Source: an uncultured Polaribacter sp. (lineage in GTDB: Bacteria > Bacteroidota > Bacteroidia > Flavobacteriales > Flavobacteriaceae). Taken from it: a stretch of DNA of 64,000 nt. Where the stretch lies: assembly GCA_943788865.1 (NCBI GenBank), contig CALSRX010000001.1, positions 1 to 64,000 on the forward strand, read 5' to 3'. Every line of letters begins with the position of its first letter. Within the stretch, counting starts at the first letter, position 1. Positions 47,509 to 56,571 of this stretch are shown here, piece by piece. Below the pieces are notes generated by a model. The model was given only the letters and a program-made list of their open reading frames with translations. It was not told the DNA's origin and searched no databases. The position numbers and the translations under genes are program-made.

Positions 47509-48600
47509 TTAAACATTAAATCTAAAGTTCATCATATCTCCATCTTGCACAATATATTCTTTACCTTCAACAGATAATTTTCCGGCTTCTTTCACTTTTG
47601 CTTCACTTCCTAAAGCAATATAATCTTCATATTTAATAACTTCTGCTCTAATAAACCCTTTTTCAAAATCTGTATGTATAACACCTGCCGCTTGTGGTGC
47701 TGTGTCACCAACATTAATTGTCCAAGCTCTTACCTCTTTAACTCCTGCTGTAAAATAAGTCTGTAACTTTAATAATTTATAGGCTGAACGAATCAATTTT
47801 GAAGAACCAGGTTCATCCAAACCAATATCTGCTAAGAACATTTGACGCTCTTCATAATCGTCTAATTCATTAATGTCAGCTTCTGTCCCCACAGCAAGAA
47901 TAATAATTTCTGCATCTTCATTGGCAACAACTTCTTTGACTCTGTTTACATAATCATTTCCATTAACAGCAGAATTTTCATCTACATTACAAACATACAA
48001 AACCGGTTTAGAGGTTATTAATTGTAGTGTATTTACAAATTCTGCTTCTTTTTCAGAAAAATCAATAGTTCTTACAGATACTCCTTGTAAAAGGGTTTCT
48101 TGAATTTTTAATAAAATTACTAATTCTGCTTGCGCTTCTTTATTTCCAGTTTTTGCAGTTCTTTTAACTCTTTCTAAACGCTTTTCTACAGTTTCTAAAT
48201 CCTTTAATTGCAATTCAATATCAATGGTTTCTTTATCTCTTATTGGATCTATTGTAGTATCTACATGAATGATGTTATCGTTATCAAAACAACGCAATAC
48301 ATGAATAATAGCATCTGTTTCTCTAATATTTGCTAAAAACTGATTTCCTAAACCTTCTCCTTTACTTGCTCCACGAACCAATCCTGCTATATCAACAATT
48401 TCTACAGTTGCAGGCTGAACTCTTTCTGGATTTACCAATTCTTTTAATTTTTGCAATCTTTCATCTGGCACATTTACAACACCAATATTAGGTTCTATTG
48501 TACAAAATGGAAAGTTTGCACTTTGCGCTTTTGCATTTGATAAACAGTTAAACAAGGTTGATTTTCCTACGTTTGGTAATCCTACAATTCCGGCTTTCAT
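47509..48600 (-). CDS. ychF: Obg-like ATPase YchF
   Basis: A 363-aa OLA1/YchF P-loop protein. G1 is GLPNVGKST (residues 6-14), G3 is DIAGLVRGASKGEGLG, and G4 is altered to NVDE (YVCNVDENS), the change that gives ATP rather than GTP preference. The C-terminal TGS-like domain (TINVGDTAPQAAGVIHTDFE) is complete. It binds ribosomes and influences stress responses. Monocistronic. Confidence 0.95.
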   Translation of the reverse strand: MKAGIVGLPNVGKSTLFNCLSNAKAQSANFPFCTIEPNIGVVNVPDERLQKLKELVNPERVQPATVEIVDIAGLVRGASKGEGLGNQFLANIRETDAIIHVLRCFDNDNIIHVDTTIDPIRDKETIDIELQLKDLETVEKRLERVKRTAKTGNKEAQAELVILLKIQETLLQGVSVRTIDFSEKEAEFVNTLQLITSKPVLYVCNVDENSAVNGNDYVNRVKEVVANEDAEIIILAVGTEADINELDDYEERQMFLADIGLDEPGSSKLIRSAYKLLKLQTYFTAGVKEVRAWTINVGDTAPQAAGVIHTDFEKGFIRAEVIKYEDYIALGSEAKVKEAGKLSVEGKEYIVQDGDMMNFRFNV

Positions 48601-48657
48601 ATTTCTTAAAGATATTTAGGTAAAAACGCAAGAACCCTTACTTGATTTTTGCGTGTG

Positions 48658-48665
48658 CAAATATA
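48658..48665 (-). promoter_or_regulatory. Candidate -7 element of ychF (TATATTTG)
   Basis: TATATTTG on the minus strand matches TAnnTTTG, 57 bases before ATG 48600 and just past the ferredoxin terminator. No -33 TTG at normal spacing. Confidence 0.4.
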
Positions 48666-48681
48666 GATTTTATTCATAAAA

Positions 48682-48705
48682 AAACCTCGATTTTATTCGA
48701 GGTTT
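48682..48705 (-). terminator. Terminator of the ferredoxin gene
   Basis: AAACCTCGA pairs with TCGAGGTTT around 6 bases, with a T7 run on the minus strand. Confidence 0.88.
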
Positions 48706-48739
48706 AAACGTCTTTTAGTTATTTGTATCATCTTAGATG

Positions 48740-49090
48740 TTATTCGTTATGCATAAAACGCTGCTTCGTTAACAACTCCTCTTCTGTTTCAACGCGATCT
48801 TCATCAGGCACACAACAATCTACAGGACAAACTGCTGCACATTGAGGCTCTTCATGAAAACCCTTACATTCTGTACATTTGTCTGCAACTATATAATAAA
48901 TTTCATCAGATATAGGTTCTTGGTCCTCATCTGCATTTGCAGCTTTACCATTTGGTAATACTACATTTCCAGTTAAATCTGTACCATCTGAATACTTCCA
49001 ATCATCTGCTCCTTCGTAAATTGCTGTATTTGGACATTCAGGCTCACAAGCGCCACAATTTATGCATTCATCAGTAATTATTATTGCCAT
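48740..49090 (-). CDS. 4Fe-4S dicluster ferredoxin
   Basis: A 116-aa two-cluster ferredoxin. Cluster ligands are in [19 protein letters not shown] and in [20 protein letters not shown], where the second motif has an expanded CxxC...C spacing as in the Allochromatium/Azotobacter-type ferredoxins. Between them is a ~45-residue acidic insert. A low-potential cytosolic electron carrier; its partners are not indicated. It is divergent from the acyl-CoA reductase gene. Confidence 0.92.
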   Translation of the reverse strand: MAIIITDECINCGACEPECPNTAIYEGADDWKYSDGTDLTGNVVLPNGKAANADEDQEPISDEIYYIVADKCTECKGFHEEPQCAAVCPVDCCVPDEDRVETEEELLTKQRFMHNE

Positions 49091-49112
49091 AGTTATTCTG
49101 TTTCAGTTTACG

Positions 49113-49120
49113 TATATTTG
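49113..49120 (+). promoter_or_regulatory. Candidate -7 element of the acyl-CoA reductase gene (TATATTTG)
   Basis: TATATTTG lies 50 bases before ATG 49171. A TTG at 49084 is 26 bases upstream, slightly beyond the usual spacing. Confidence 0.4.
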
Positions 49121-49170
49121 CGGTGCAAAAATAAGCCCAAAATAGTTCACAACCAAAAGAAATAGAGATA

Positions 49171-50220
49171 ATGCAACAACGAATTGACGCTTTTGTAAAA
49201 TTAGGAACATTTTTAAGTCAGTTTTCTCAATCTGGCATTGAAAAGAAAGAGCAAATTGATTTTAATGATTTATTTTTTGATGGTTTTAAACATCAACTAA
49301 AATTAGCAGAAGAGAATAATAGCTGGTTTACTAAAGATAATATTTTATTTTCTTTAGATAGTTGGTCAAAAGCACTTACCAAAGAATATCTTTTAAAATG
49401 GACTTCTAACCTAGCTCCACAAAACTCAACTAAAAAGGTTGCTATAGTAATGGCTGGAAACATTCCTTTGGTTGGTTTTCACGACTTTTTATCTGTCTTA
49501 ATTTACGGGCATACTGTTTTAGTAAAACAGTCTTCAAGCGATAATTTCTTACTTCCTTTTTTAGCCAAATATATAGAATATTTTGAACCTAGTTTTAAAG
49601 GAAAAATAGAGTTTACAGAAGGTAAATTGACAAATTTTGATGCTGTAATTGCAACAGGAAGCAATAATACAGCTCGTTATTTTGAACATTATTTTAAGGG
49701 TAAACCAAATATCATAAGAAAAAACAGAAACTCTGTTGCTGTCTTAACAGGAAATGAAACGGACACTGAATTAGCAAACCTTGGTAATGATATTTTTCAA
49801 TATTTTGGATTGGGTTGCAGAAGTGTTTCTAAATTATTTGTCCCAGTTGACTATAATTTTGATGCTTTTTTTAATGGAATGTATCAAAAACGTGACATTA
49901 TAAACAACGCTAAATATGCAAATAATTACGATTATAATAAGGCAGTATATTTAATGAGTTTGTATGATTTACTTGAAAATGGTTTTTTAATGCTTAAAGA
50001 AGATGAAAGTTATTCATCTCCAATTGCTACTGTTTTTTACGAATACTACTCAGACATCAATGACTTAAAAGAAAAACTTCATAAAGATGCTGATAAAATA
50101 CAATGTGTGGTGTCAAATGGAGTTTTAGATTCTGAAGTTCCTTTTGGAAAAACTCAAAATCCAGAATTATGGGATTATGCAGACGGAATAAATACCTTAG
50201 ATTTTTTATCAAAAATTTAA
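49171..50220 (+). CDS. LuxC-like acyl-CoA reductase
   Basis: A 349-aa NADPH-dependent fatty acyl-CoA/acyl-protein reductase-like protein of the aldehyde dehydrogenase superfamily. KVAIVMAGNIPLVGFHDFLS is the cofactor-binding start, VIATGSNNTARYFEHYF resembles the family's Rossmann loop, and FQYFGLGCRSVSKLFVP carries the catalytic Cys. No lux genes are nearby. The order ferredoxin, acyl-CoA reductase, serC, serA looks like conserved flavobacterial synteny. The physiological substrate is unclear. Confidence 0.85.
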   Translation: MQQRIDAFVKLGTFLSQFSQSGIEKKEQIDFNDLFFDGFKHQLKLAEENNSWFTKDNILFSLDSWSKALTKEYLLKWTSNLAPQNSTKKVAIVMAGNIPLVGFHDFLSVLIYGHTVLVKQSSSDNFLLPFLAKYIEYFEPSFKGKIEFTEGKLTNFDAVIATGSNNTARYFEHYFKGKPNIIRKNRNSVAVLTGNETDTELANLGNDIFQYFGLGCRSVSKLFVPVDYNFDAFFNGMYQKRDIINNAKYANNYDYNKAVYLMSLYDLLENGFLMLKEDESYSSPIATVFYEYYSDINDLKEKLHKDADKIQCVVSNGVLDSEVPFGKTQNPELWDYADGINTLDFLSKI

Positions 50221-50280
50221 AACAATAGTCATCAAAAAGCACGATATTTGTTCTTTAGTATCTCCACAATAAACACAAAA

Positions 50281-51345
50281 ATGAAAAAACATAATTTTAG
50301 CGCCGGACCATCAATCTTACCTCAAGAAGTATTACAAAAAGCTTCTGAAGCAGTTGTCAATTTTAATAACGATGACTTATCTATTTTAGAAATTTCTCAC
50401 AGAAGCAAGCCTTTTGTTGCCGTTATGGACAAAGCAAAAAGTTTGGTTTTAGAATTGTTAGATCTAGAAAACAAAGGTTATAGAGTATTGTTTTTACAAG
50501 GTGGAGCAAGCACGCAGTTTTTAATGACAGCTTATAATTTGTTAAATAAAAAAGCGGCCTACTTAAATACAGGAACATGGTCTGACAAAGCAATCAAAGA
50601 AGCAAAACTCTTTGGAGAGCTAGTAGAAGTTGCCTCTTCTAAGGATCAAAACTACACCTACATTCCAAAAGGAATTGAAATTCCAACCGATGTAGATTAT
50701 TTCCATTGCACAAGTAACAACACCATTTTTGGAACGCAAATAAAAGAGTTTCCAAAATTTGATGGTGTAACAGTTTGCGATATGAGTTCAGATATTTTTT
50801 CTCGTCAATTAGATTTTTCTAAATTCGACTTAATGTATGCTGGTGCTCAAAAAAATATGGGTCCTGCTGGGACAACTTTAATAGTAATTAAAGAAGCGAT
50901 CTTAGGAAAAGTTGAAAGAGCTATTCCGTCAATGTTAAATTACAAAATTCATATAGATAAAGACAGTATGTTTAATACACCTTCTGTTTTTTCGGTGTAT
51001 GTTTCTATGTTAAACTTAGAATGGCTAAAAGATTTAGGTGGAATTCCGTTTATCGAAAAAGTAAATAACAAAAAAGCTGCTTTAATATATAACGAAATTG
51101 ATAGAAATCCGTTGTTTAAAGGTTTTGCTGCTAAAGAAGATAGAAGTAATATGAATGCTACTTTTACTTTAACAGACGAAAGTTTAAAAGAAACATTTTA
51201 CACTATGTGTAAAGAAGCTGGAATAAGTGGAATTAATGGACACAGAAGTGTTGGTGGATATAGAGCAAGCATGTACAATGCATTACCATTATATAGTGTT
51301 CAAGCATTGGTAGATGTAATGCAAGAATTAGAAAGAAAAGCATAA
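50281..51345 (+). CDS. serC: Phosphoserine aminotransferase
   Basis: Converts 3-phosphohydroxypyruvate to phosphoserine in serine synthesis. 354 aa from ATG 50281 (KKHNFSAGPSILPQEVL is the standard start; an in-frame upstream ATG at 50248 is unlikely). PLP lysine is in MYAGAQKNMGPAGTT, phosphate binding in LFLQGGASTQF, and GHRSVGGYRASMYNALPL is the substrate loop. It is followed by serA after a palindromic repeat. Confidence 0.96.
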   Translation: MKKHNFSAGPSILPQEVLQKASEAVVNFNNDDLSILEISHRSKPFVAVMDKAKSLVLELLDLENKGYRVLFLQGGASTQFLMTAYNLLNKKAAYLNTGTWSDKAIKEAKLFGELVEVASSKDQNYTYIPKGIEIPTDVDYFHCTSNNTIFGTQIKEFPKFDGVTVCDMSSDIFSRQLDFSKFDLMYAGAQKNMGPAGTTLIVIKEAILGKVERAIPSMLNYKIHIDKDSMFNTPSVFSVYVSMLNLEWLKDLGGIPFIEKVNNKKAALIYNEIDRNPLFKGFAAKEDRSNMNATFTLTDESLKETFYTMCKEAGISGINGHRSVGGYRASMYNALPLYSVQALVDVMQELERKA

Positions 51346-51349
51346 AAAC

Positions 51350-51417
51350 GTCATTCCGAGCAAAGTGAAGGAATCTTTTTTTTAAGATTGCCGCATCATT
51401 TTATTTCTCATAATGAC
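51350..51417. repeat. Intergenic palindromic repeat, GTCATTCC...AATGAC type (copy 1)
   Basis: Outer ends GTCATT (51350) and AATGAC (51412) are complementary, as are inner AATCTT (51372) and AAGATT (51384). The GTCATTCCGAGCAAAGTGAA core resembles a repeat widespread in flavobacterial intergenic regions. A second variant copy is at 62494. Confidence 0.75.
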
Positions 51418-51436
51418 ATAATAAAATAAAAAATAG

Positions 51437-52387
51437 ATGAAAGTATTAGCAAATGATGGAATTTCACAAAGTGGAATTGAAGCACTTGAAAAAGGAGGAT
51501 TTGAAGTTATCACAACAAAAGTAGCACAAAATCAATTGGAACAATTTATCAATGAAAATTCAGTTGATGCCATTTTAGTTAGAAGTGCCACTCAGGTTCG
51601 ACAAGAATTAATTGATGCGTGTCCAAGTATTAAATTAATTGGTCGTGGTGGTGTTGGAATGGATAATATTGATGTGGAATATGCAATAAACCAAGGTTTA
51701 CACGTAATTAATACACCAAATGCATCTTCTAGTTCTGTTGCAGAATTAGTGTTTGCTCATTTATTTGGAATGGTTCGTTTTTTACATCAAGCAAACAGAG
51801 AAATGCCTTTAGAAGGTGACACACGTTTTAAAGATTTAAAGAAAGATTTTGCTGGCGGTATTGAATTAAGAGGGAAAACTATTGGAATTATTGGTTTTGG
51901 AAGAATAGGTAAAGAAGTTGCAAAAATTGCTCTAGGAATTGGTATGAAAGTGATTGCAAATGACGGCTATGTGGGAGAAGCAATTATCAATGTACCCTTT
52001 TACAACGGGCAATCTATAGATGTAAAAATTGAGACTGAATCTTTTGAAGAAGTCATCAAACAAGCCGATTTTATTACCTTACACGTACCTAATCAAAAGC
52101 AATATATTATTGGAGAAACAGAATTTGGCTTAATGAAAAATGGTGTTGGAATTATAAATGCTGCTCGTGGAGGTGTAATTGATGAAGTTGCTTTGGTAAA
52201 CGCTATAGAATCTGGCAAAGTAAAATATGCAGGTTTGGATGTTTTTGAAAAAGAACCAACTCCAGAAATTCAATTACTTATGAATCCAGACATTTCTTTA
52301 ACTCCACATATTGGAGCTGCTACAGTTGAAGCTCAAGATAGAATTGGTAAAGAATTGGCCGATCAAATTATAAAACTACTATCTTAA
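51437..52387 (+). CDS. serA: D-3-phosphoglycerate dehydrogenase (short form)
   Basis: A 316-aa D-2-hydroxyacid dehydrogenase, first step of serine synthesis. The Rossmann loop is GIIGFGRIGKEVAKIA, catalytic Arg is in INAARGGVIDE, Glu in FEKEPTP, and His in TPHIGAATVEA. It lacks the C-terminal ACT domain of long SerA proteins, so serine feedback through ACT is not expected. Placement after serC supports the assignment. Confidence 0.92.
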   Translation: MKVLANDGISQSGIEALEKGGFEVITTKVAQNQLEQFINENSVDAILVRSATQVRQELIDACPSIKLIGRGGVGMDNIDVEYAINQGLHVINTPNASSSSVAELVFAHLFGMVRFLHQANREMPLEGDTRFKDLKKDFAGGIELRGKTIGIIGFGRIGKEVAKIALGIGMKVIANDGYVGEAIINVPFYNGQSIDVKIETESFEEVIKQADFITLHVPNQKQYIIGETEFGLMKNGVGIINAARGGVIDEVALVNAIESGKVKYAGLDVFEKEPTPEIQLLMNPDISLTPHIGAATVEAQDRIGKELADQIIKLLS

Positions 52388-52393
52388 CGATAT

Positions 52394-53059
52394 ATGTTCG
52401 GAATTAAAGAAAACTTGGCTGCTATTCTATCTTCTATTCCTAAAGGAGTAATAGTAGTAGCAGTCTCTAAAACGAAACCTAATGCAGATATTTTAGAAGC
52501 TTATCATGCTGGTCAGCGAGTATTTGGTGAGAATAAAATACAAGAAATGGCCGCTAAATACAATGAATTGCCAAAAGATATTCAATGGCACATGATTGGA
52601 CATTTGCAAAAAAACAAGGTCAAATACATGGCTCATTTTGTTGATTTAATTCACGGTGTAGACAGTTTTAGTACTTTAAAAGAAATCAACAAACAAGCAA
52701 AAAAACACAATAGAGTTATCAACTGTCTGTTGCAAGCTAAAATCGCTAAAGAAGACACTAAGTTTGGATTGTCTTTTTCTGATATTGAAACAATAATCAC
52801 TTCCGAAGAATTAAAAGAATTAGAAAATATTCAAATTGTTGGTTTAATGGGGATGGCAACATTTACAGAAAATCAAGAACAATTATCTGAAGAGTTTTCA
52901 TCCTTGAAAAACTTTTTTGAGCTACTTAAAACACAACATACTCAACTTAAAATCCTTTCAATGGGAATGAGCGGTGATTATCAATTAGCAATTAAAAATG
53001 GTAGTAATATGGTACGAGTTGGTAGCGCCATTTTTGGTGCTAGAAATTATATTGCTTAG
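52394..53059 (+). CDS. YggS family PLP homeostasis protein
   Basis: A 221-aa single-domain fold-III PLP-binding protein. The cofactor Lys is in VVAVSKTKPNADI, FGENKIQEM follows, and WHMIGHLQKNKVKYM and LSMGMSGDYQLAIKNGSNMV are family hallmarks. It buffers free PLP and affects amino- and keto-acid balance; it has no known catalytic reaction. It starts 6 bases after serA, so it is probably co-transcribed. Confidence 0.93.
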   Translation: MFGIKENLAAILSSIPKGVIVVAVSKTKPNADILEAYHAGQRVFGENKIQEMAAKYNELPKDIQWHMIGHLQKNKVKYMAHFVDLIHGVDSFSTLKEINKQAKKHNRVINCLLQAKIAKEDTKFGLSFSDIETIITSEELKELENIQIVGLMGMATFTENQEQLSEEFSSLKNFFELLKTQHTQLKILSMGMSGDYQLAIKNGSNMVRVGSAIFGARNYIA

Positions 53060-53081
53060 TTTTACTAAAAAGAATTAGAAT

Positions 53082-54161
53082 TTGTACGCAATTTTAGATA
53101 TTGAAACTACTGGAGGTAAATTTAACGAAGAAGGAATTACTGAAATTGCAATTTATAAATTTGACGGACATACAGTTGTAGACCAGTTGATTACTCTTGT
53201 AAATCCTGAGAAAGACATACAGCCTTTTGTTGTTCAACTTACAGGAATTAACAATAACATGCTTCGAAATGCTCCAAAGTTTCATGAAGTAGCAAAACGA
53301 ATTTTAGAAATTACTCAAGATTGTATTGTCGTAGCCCACAACTCGAGTTTTGATTATCGAATTTTAAAAACGGAGTACAAACGTTTAGGTTATTCATTTA
53401 AAAGAGATACGCTTTGTACTGTTGAATTAAGTAGAAAATTAATTCCAGATAAACCATCCTATAGCTTAGGAAAACTATGCAAGTCAATTGGAATTCCAAT
53501 GAGTGATAGACATAGAGCTTCAGGAGATGCTTTGGCTACTATTCAACTTTTCAAATTGTTATTAGCAAAAGATGTTAACAAGATAATGATAGAAAATACC
53601 ATTAAACATTTTGACTCTAAAAAAGTTGCTGAAAAATTAACCGGTTTACTTGATAGCGTTCCTACAATTATGGGTGTCTATTATTTACATAGAAGTGATG
53701 GGCAAATTATTTTTATGGGTAAAGGAAATAATATTAAAAACGATCTTACAAACCTGTTTATAAAAAGCACTAAGCGAGGACTTAAAATTCAAGAGAAAAC
53801 TGCCTCAATAAGCTACGAAATCACAGGAAATCTTCTGCTCACAAATTTAAAATATTTTCTAGAGTTAGATTTTAATAAGCCCAAATACAATTTAAGAAGC
53901 AGGAAAAGAATAGTGTCAGAAAACTTTAATAGTGACAATATGCTTTTAATTGATAAAGGAAGAACACTAGACGAGCATTCTGTTATTCTAATTGAAAACA
54001 ATGAAGTTGTAGGCTATTGTTTTACCAATTTAGCTTTTCAAGAAAACCAAATGAACATTCTAAAAGAAATGCTTACTCCAATAACCAATAAAGCATTAGC
54101 GAAAACAATCATTAAGAACTATTTAAAAACGAAATCTGTATTGAAAATTATTCGTATGTAG
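53082..54161 (+). CDS. DEDDh exonuclease fused to a GIY-YIG-like domain
   Basis: A 359-aa protein starting with TTG (MYAILDIETTGG). Residues 1-165 are a DnaQ-type exonuclease: Asp6 and Glu8 in DIETTG, HNSSFDYRIL, and HRASGDALATIQLF with His and Asp. Residues ~190-280 match the UvrC-like GIY-YIG fold (TIMGVYYLHRSDGQIIFMGK), though GIY and YIG have become GVY and FMG. This architecture is known from bacterial Cho-like/DNA polymerase III epsilon-like proteins, suggesting a role in DNA repair. It follows yggS by 22 bases. Confidence 0.88.
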   Translation: MYAILDIETTGGKFNEEGITEIAIYKFDGHTVVDQLITLVNPEKDIQPFVVQLTGINNNMLRNAPKFHEVAKRILEITQDCIVVAHNSSFDYRILKTEYKRLGYSFKRDTLCTVELSRKLIPDKPSYSLGKLCKSIGIPMSDRHRASGDALATIQLFKLLLAKDVNKIMIENTIKHFDSKKVAEKLTGLLDSVPTIMGVYYLHRSDGQIIFMGKGNNIKNDLTNLFIKSTKRGLKIQEKTASISYEITGNLLLTNLKYFLELDFNKPKYNLRSRKRIVSENFNSDNMLLIDKGRTLDEHSVILIENNEVVGYCFTNLAFQENQMNILKEMLTPITNKALAKTIIKNYLKTKSVLKIIRM

Positions 54162-54305
54162 ATAATCTTAAAAAGCAGAAAAATTTCTTTAGAATATTTA
54201 GCAGTTTAAACTTTTTTGTTGTTTTTATGCAGAATACAAAATAATTGCGTGTTTGTTTTTTACGCTATTCCCTCATTTTTGTACAATAACCTAAAGATAA
54301 ATATC

Positions 54306-54660
54306 ATGAAAAAGTTTTCACTTATTGTGTTTTTAATGTTTCTAACAACAACGTTCTATGCCCAAGAATTTGTTACAGGATTAGAATTTAGCAAAGAAAA
54401 ATACGAAAATGTTACAGAAACAGTACCCTTAATTACAAGAAGTGTTACTGCAGTTCCAAGAAACTATAGTCTTAAAGCCTATTCTCCTACTCCAGGAAAT
54501 CAAGGTCGCCAACCATCTTGTGTTGGTTGGGCAAGTGGATATGGAGCGAGAACCATTGCAAATGCAATTAAAAACGGATGGCAAAATAACACCACAATAT
54601 GTTACTATATATGGAATTGGAGATGAAGGAGGAGATTTTATTTTTGTCAAAAAGCAATAA
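54306..54660 (+). pseudogene. Remnant of a C1 (papain-like) peptidase, internal deletion
   Basis: It starts with a signal peptide (KKFSLIVFLMFLTTTFYAQ), then LKAYSPTPGNQGRQPSCVGW, where Q..SCVGWA is the papain-type active-site start. Twenty residues later the frame fails (NNTTICYYIWNWR, stop at 54624-54626). In another frame the sequence ends TPQYVTIYGIGDEGGDFIFV and KKQ, the expected C-terminus of such a protein. Most of the catalytic domain, including the His and Asn, is gone, so an out-of-frame internal deletion around 54575-54585 is the simplest reading. Confidence 0.65.
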
Positions 54661-54682
54661 AAAAAACAAATACGAAAAAGTC

Positions 54683-54715
54683 TAAAAGCTCTAGTTTATT
54701 TTAAACTAGAGCTTT
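54683..54715 (+). terminator. Terminator after the C1-peptidase remnant
   Basis: AAAAGCTCTAGTTTA pairs perfectly (15 bp) with TAAACTAGAGCTTTT around a TTT loop. It lies 50 bases before the channel gene. Confidence 0.8.
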
Positions 54716-54765
54716 TATCTTAATAAAATATAATTTATAGTAAATTAGCAAAAAATATATAAATA

Positions 54766-55587
54766 TTGGATAACCTAAAACCAACAACTTCTTGGAAACA
54801 CCGACTTCATGAAATTATTTATGAAGCTGACACAAAAGCTGGAAAAGTTTTTGACGTAATACTACTTGCCGTAATCATTGCAAGTGTTTTATTAGTTATG
54901 CTAGAAAGTGTTTCTAGTATCGATGCCAAATACCATGATATTCTAAACATTTCAGAATGGGTGATCACCATTCTTTTTACAATTGAATATATTTTACGAT
55001 TAATTTCTATTAAAAATCCTTTAAAATATGTGTTTAGTTTTTATGGGATTATAGATTTATTATCTACCATACCAAAATATCTTTCTTTTGTTCTTATCGG
55101 CTCTCACAACCTTGTTGCATTAAGAGCTTTACGTTTATTAAGAATCTTTAGAATTTTAAAGTTAGCAAGATATATTGGAGCTTCTAATAAACTTTTAGTG
55201 GCACTAAGTGCTAGTAAAGCAAAAATTGCTGTTTTCCTATTCTTTATTGTGATTATTTGCACCATTTTAGGAACTGTAATGTATATGATTGAAGGAGAAG
55301 AAAATGGCTTTACAAGCATACCAACAAGTGTATATTGGGCTATTGTAACTCTAACTACCGTTGGCTTTGGAGATATTACACCACTAACTCCATTTGGACA
55401 GCTCATTGCTAGTGTAATCATGATTTTAGGATATGGTATCATCGCAATTCCAACCGGCATTGTAAGTTCTGAAATGACGAAAATTGATAAAATAAACACA
55501 AATACACAATCTTGTCCGACTTGCTTAACAGATAACCATAAAGACAACGCTGAGTTTTGTTATAAATGTGGTAGCAAAATTATATAA
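54766..55587 (+). CDS. Voltage-gated-type K+ channel with C-terminal zinc ribbon
   Basis: A 273-aa six-helix channel starting with TTG. Helices S1-S3 precede an S4 with regularly spaced Arg (ALRALRLLRIFRILKLARYI). The selectivity filter is TLTTVGFGD between S5 and S6. The cytosolic tail ends CPTCLTDNHKDNAEFCYKCG, a four-Cys zinc ribbon. It should conduct K+ tetramerically; the ribbon may sense metal or redox state or stabilise assembly. Its stop codon directly abuts the miaA start. Confidence 0.88.
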   Translation: MDNLKPTTSWKHRLHEIIYEADTKAGKVFDVILLAVIIASVLLVMLESVSSIDAKYHDILNISEWVITILFTIEYILRLISIKNPLKYVFSFYGIIDLLSTIPKYLSFVLIGSHNLVALRALRLLRIFRILKLARYIGASNKLLVALSASKAKIAVFLFFIVIICTILGTVMYMIEGEENGFTSIPTSVYWAIVTLTTVGFGDITPLTPFGQLIASVIMILGYGIIAIPTGIVSSEMTKIDKINTNTQSCPTCLTDNHKDNAEFCYKCGSKII

Positions 55588-56520
55588 ATGCCTGCTTCAA
55601 AAAATAACTTTCTAATCACAATTGTTGGTCCTACTGCTATTGGTAAAACCGCTTTAAGCATTCAATTAGCAAACTATTTTAATGCAGAAATAATTTCCTG
55701 TGATTCGCGTCAGTTTTTTAAAGAAATGAGTATTGGCACTGCTGTTCCTTCAGAAGATGAATTAAGTGCTGCAAAACATCATTTTATTCAGAATAGAAGC
55801 ATTTTTGATGCTTATAATGTTGGTGAGTTTGAACGTGATGCCCTAAAAAAACTTTCTGAACTTTTTTTAGAAAGCAATATCGTTATTATGGTTGGCGGAA
55901 GCGGTTTATATGTTGATGCTGTTATCGATGGTTTGGATGAATTTCCAGATGTAGATCCTGCCATTAGAGAGCAGTTAAATACTGGGTTAAAAGAAAACGG
56001 AATCGAAAGTTTACAAGAGAAACTAAAAGAATTAGATCCTCAAACCTATCAAAATATTACAATTGATAATCCGCATAGAATCATAAGAGCATTAGAAATT
56101 TGTATTGGAACAGGAAAAACCTATTCCAGTTTTAAAAACAAACCAAAAGCTTCTCGAAATTTTCAATCGATAAAAATTGGCTTAACTGCAGAAAGAGAGA
56201 TCCTGTATGATCGAATAAATCAGCGTTTAGATAGTATGATTGCACATGGGTTGATTGACGAAGCTAAAAGTCTATACTCAAACAGAGAATTAAATGCTTT
56301 GCAAACTGTTGGTTACAGGGAATTATTTTCGTTTTTTGATAAAACAATTTCAAAAGAATTTGCCATTGAAGAGATTAAAAAAAATACCCGAAGATTTGCT
56401 AAAAGGCAAATTACATGGTTTAAAAAAGATGAAAAAATTACCTGGTTCGATTTTAAATCAGAGCATAAACAAATCATAAAATTTATAGAAAATATCATTT
56501 TACTTGTTAAAAACTCTTAA
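55588..56520 (+). CDS. miaA: tRNA dimethylallyltransferase
   Basis: Adds dimethylallyl to A37 of tRNAs reading UNN codons. 310 aa. P-loop GPTAIGKTALS (residues ~12-22), catalytic Asp and Arg in ISCDSRQFFKEMSIGTAVPS, HHFIQNRSIFDAYNVGEFER, and the tRNA-contact helix QTVGYRELFSFFD. Its ATG follows the channel stop codon without a gap (TAAATG). Confidence 0.95.
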   Translation: MPASKNNFLITIVGPTAIGKTALSIQLANYFNAEIISCDSRQFFKEMSIGTAVPSEDELSAAKHHFIQNRSIFDAYNVGEFERDALKKLSELFLESNIVIMVGGSGLYVDAVIDGLDEFPDVDPAIREQLNTGLKENGIESLQEKLKELDPQTYQNITIDNPHRIIRALEICIGTGKTYSSFKNKPKASRNFQSIKIGLTAEREILYDRINQRLDSMIAHGLIDEAKSLYSNRELNALQTVGYRELFSFFDKTISKEFAIEEIKKNTRRFAKRQITWFKKDEKITWFDFKSEHKQIIKFIENIILLVKNS

Positions 56521-56547
56521 TAAATTAGGTAAAAGCAGTCGCTTTCT

Positions 56548-56555
56548 TATATTTG
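56548..56555 (+). promoter_or_regulatory. Candidate -7 element of the OmpH-like gene (TATATTTG)
   Basis: TATATTTG ends 16 bases before ATG 56572. No -33 TTG at normal spacing. Confidence 0.4.
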
Positions 56556-56571
56556 CCAAAAACTTACAAAA

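Noticed and set aside
49171..50220. LuxC-like gene as evidence of bioluminescence
   Set aside because: No luxA, luxB, luxD or luxE is in the window, and the gene sits in a serine-synthesis neighbourhood.
54442..54660. 72-aa frame overlapping the C1-peptidase remnant as its own gene
   Set aside because: Only its last ~25 residues look protein-like, and these are the displaced C-terminus of the peptidase.
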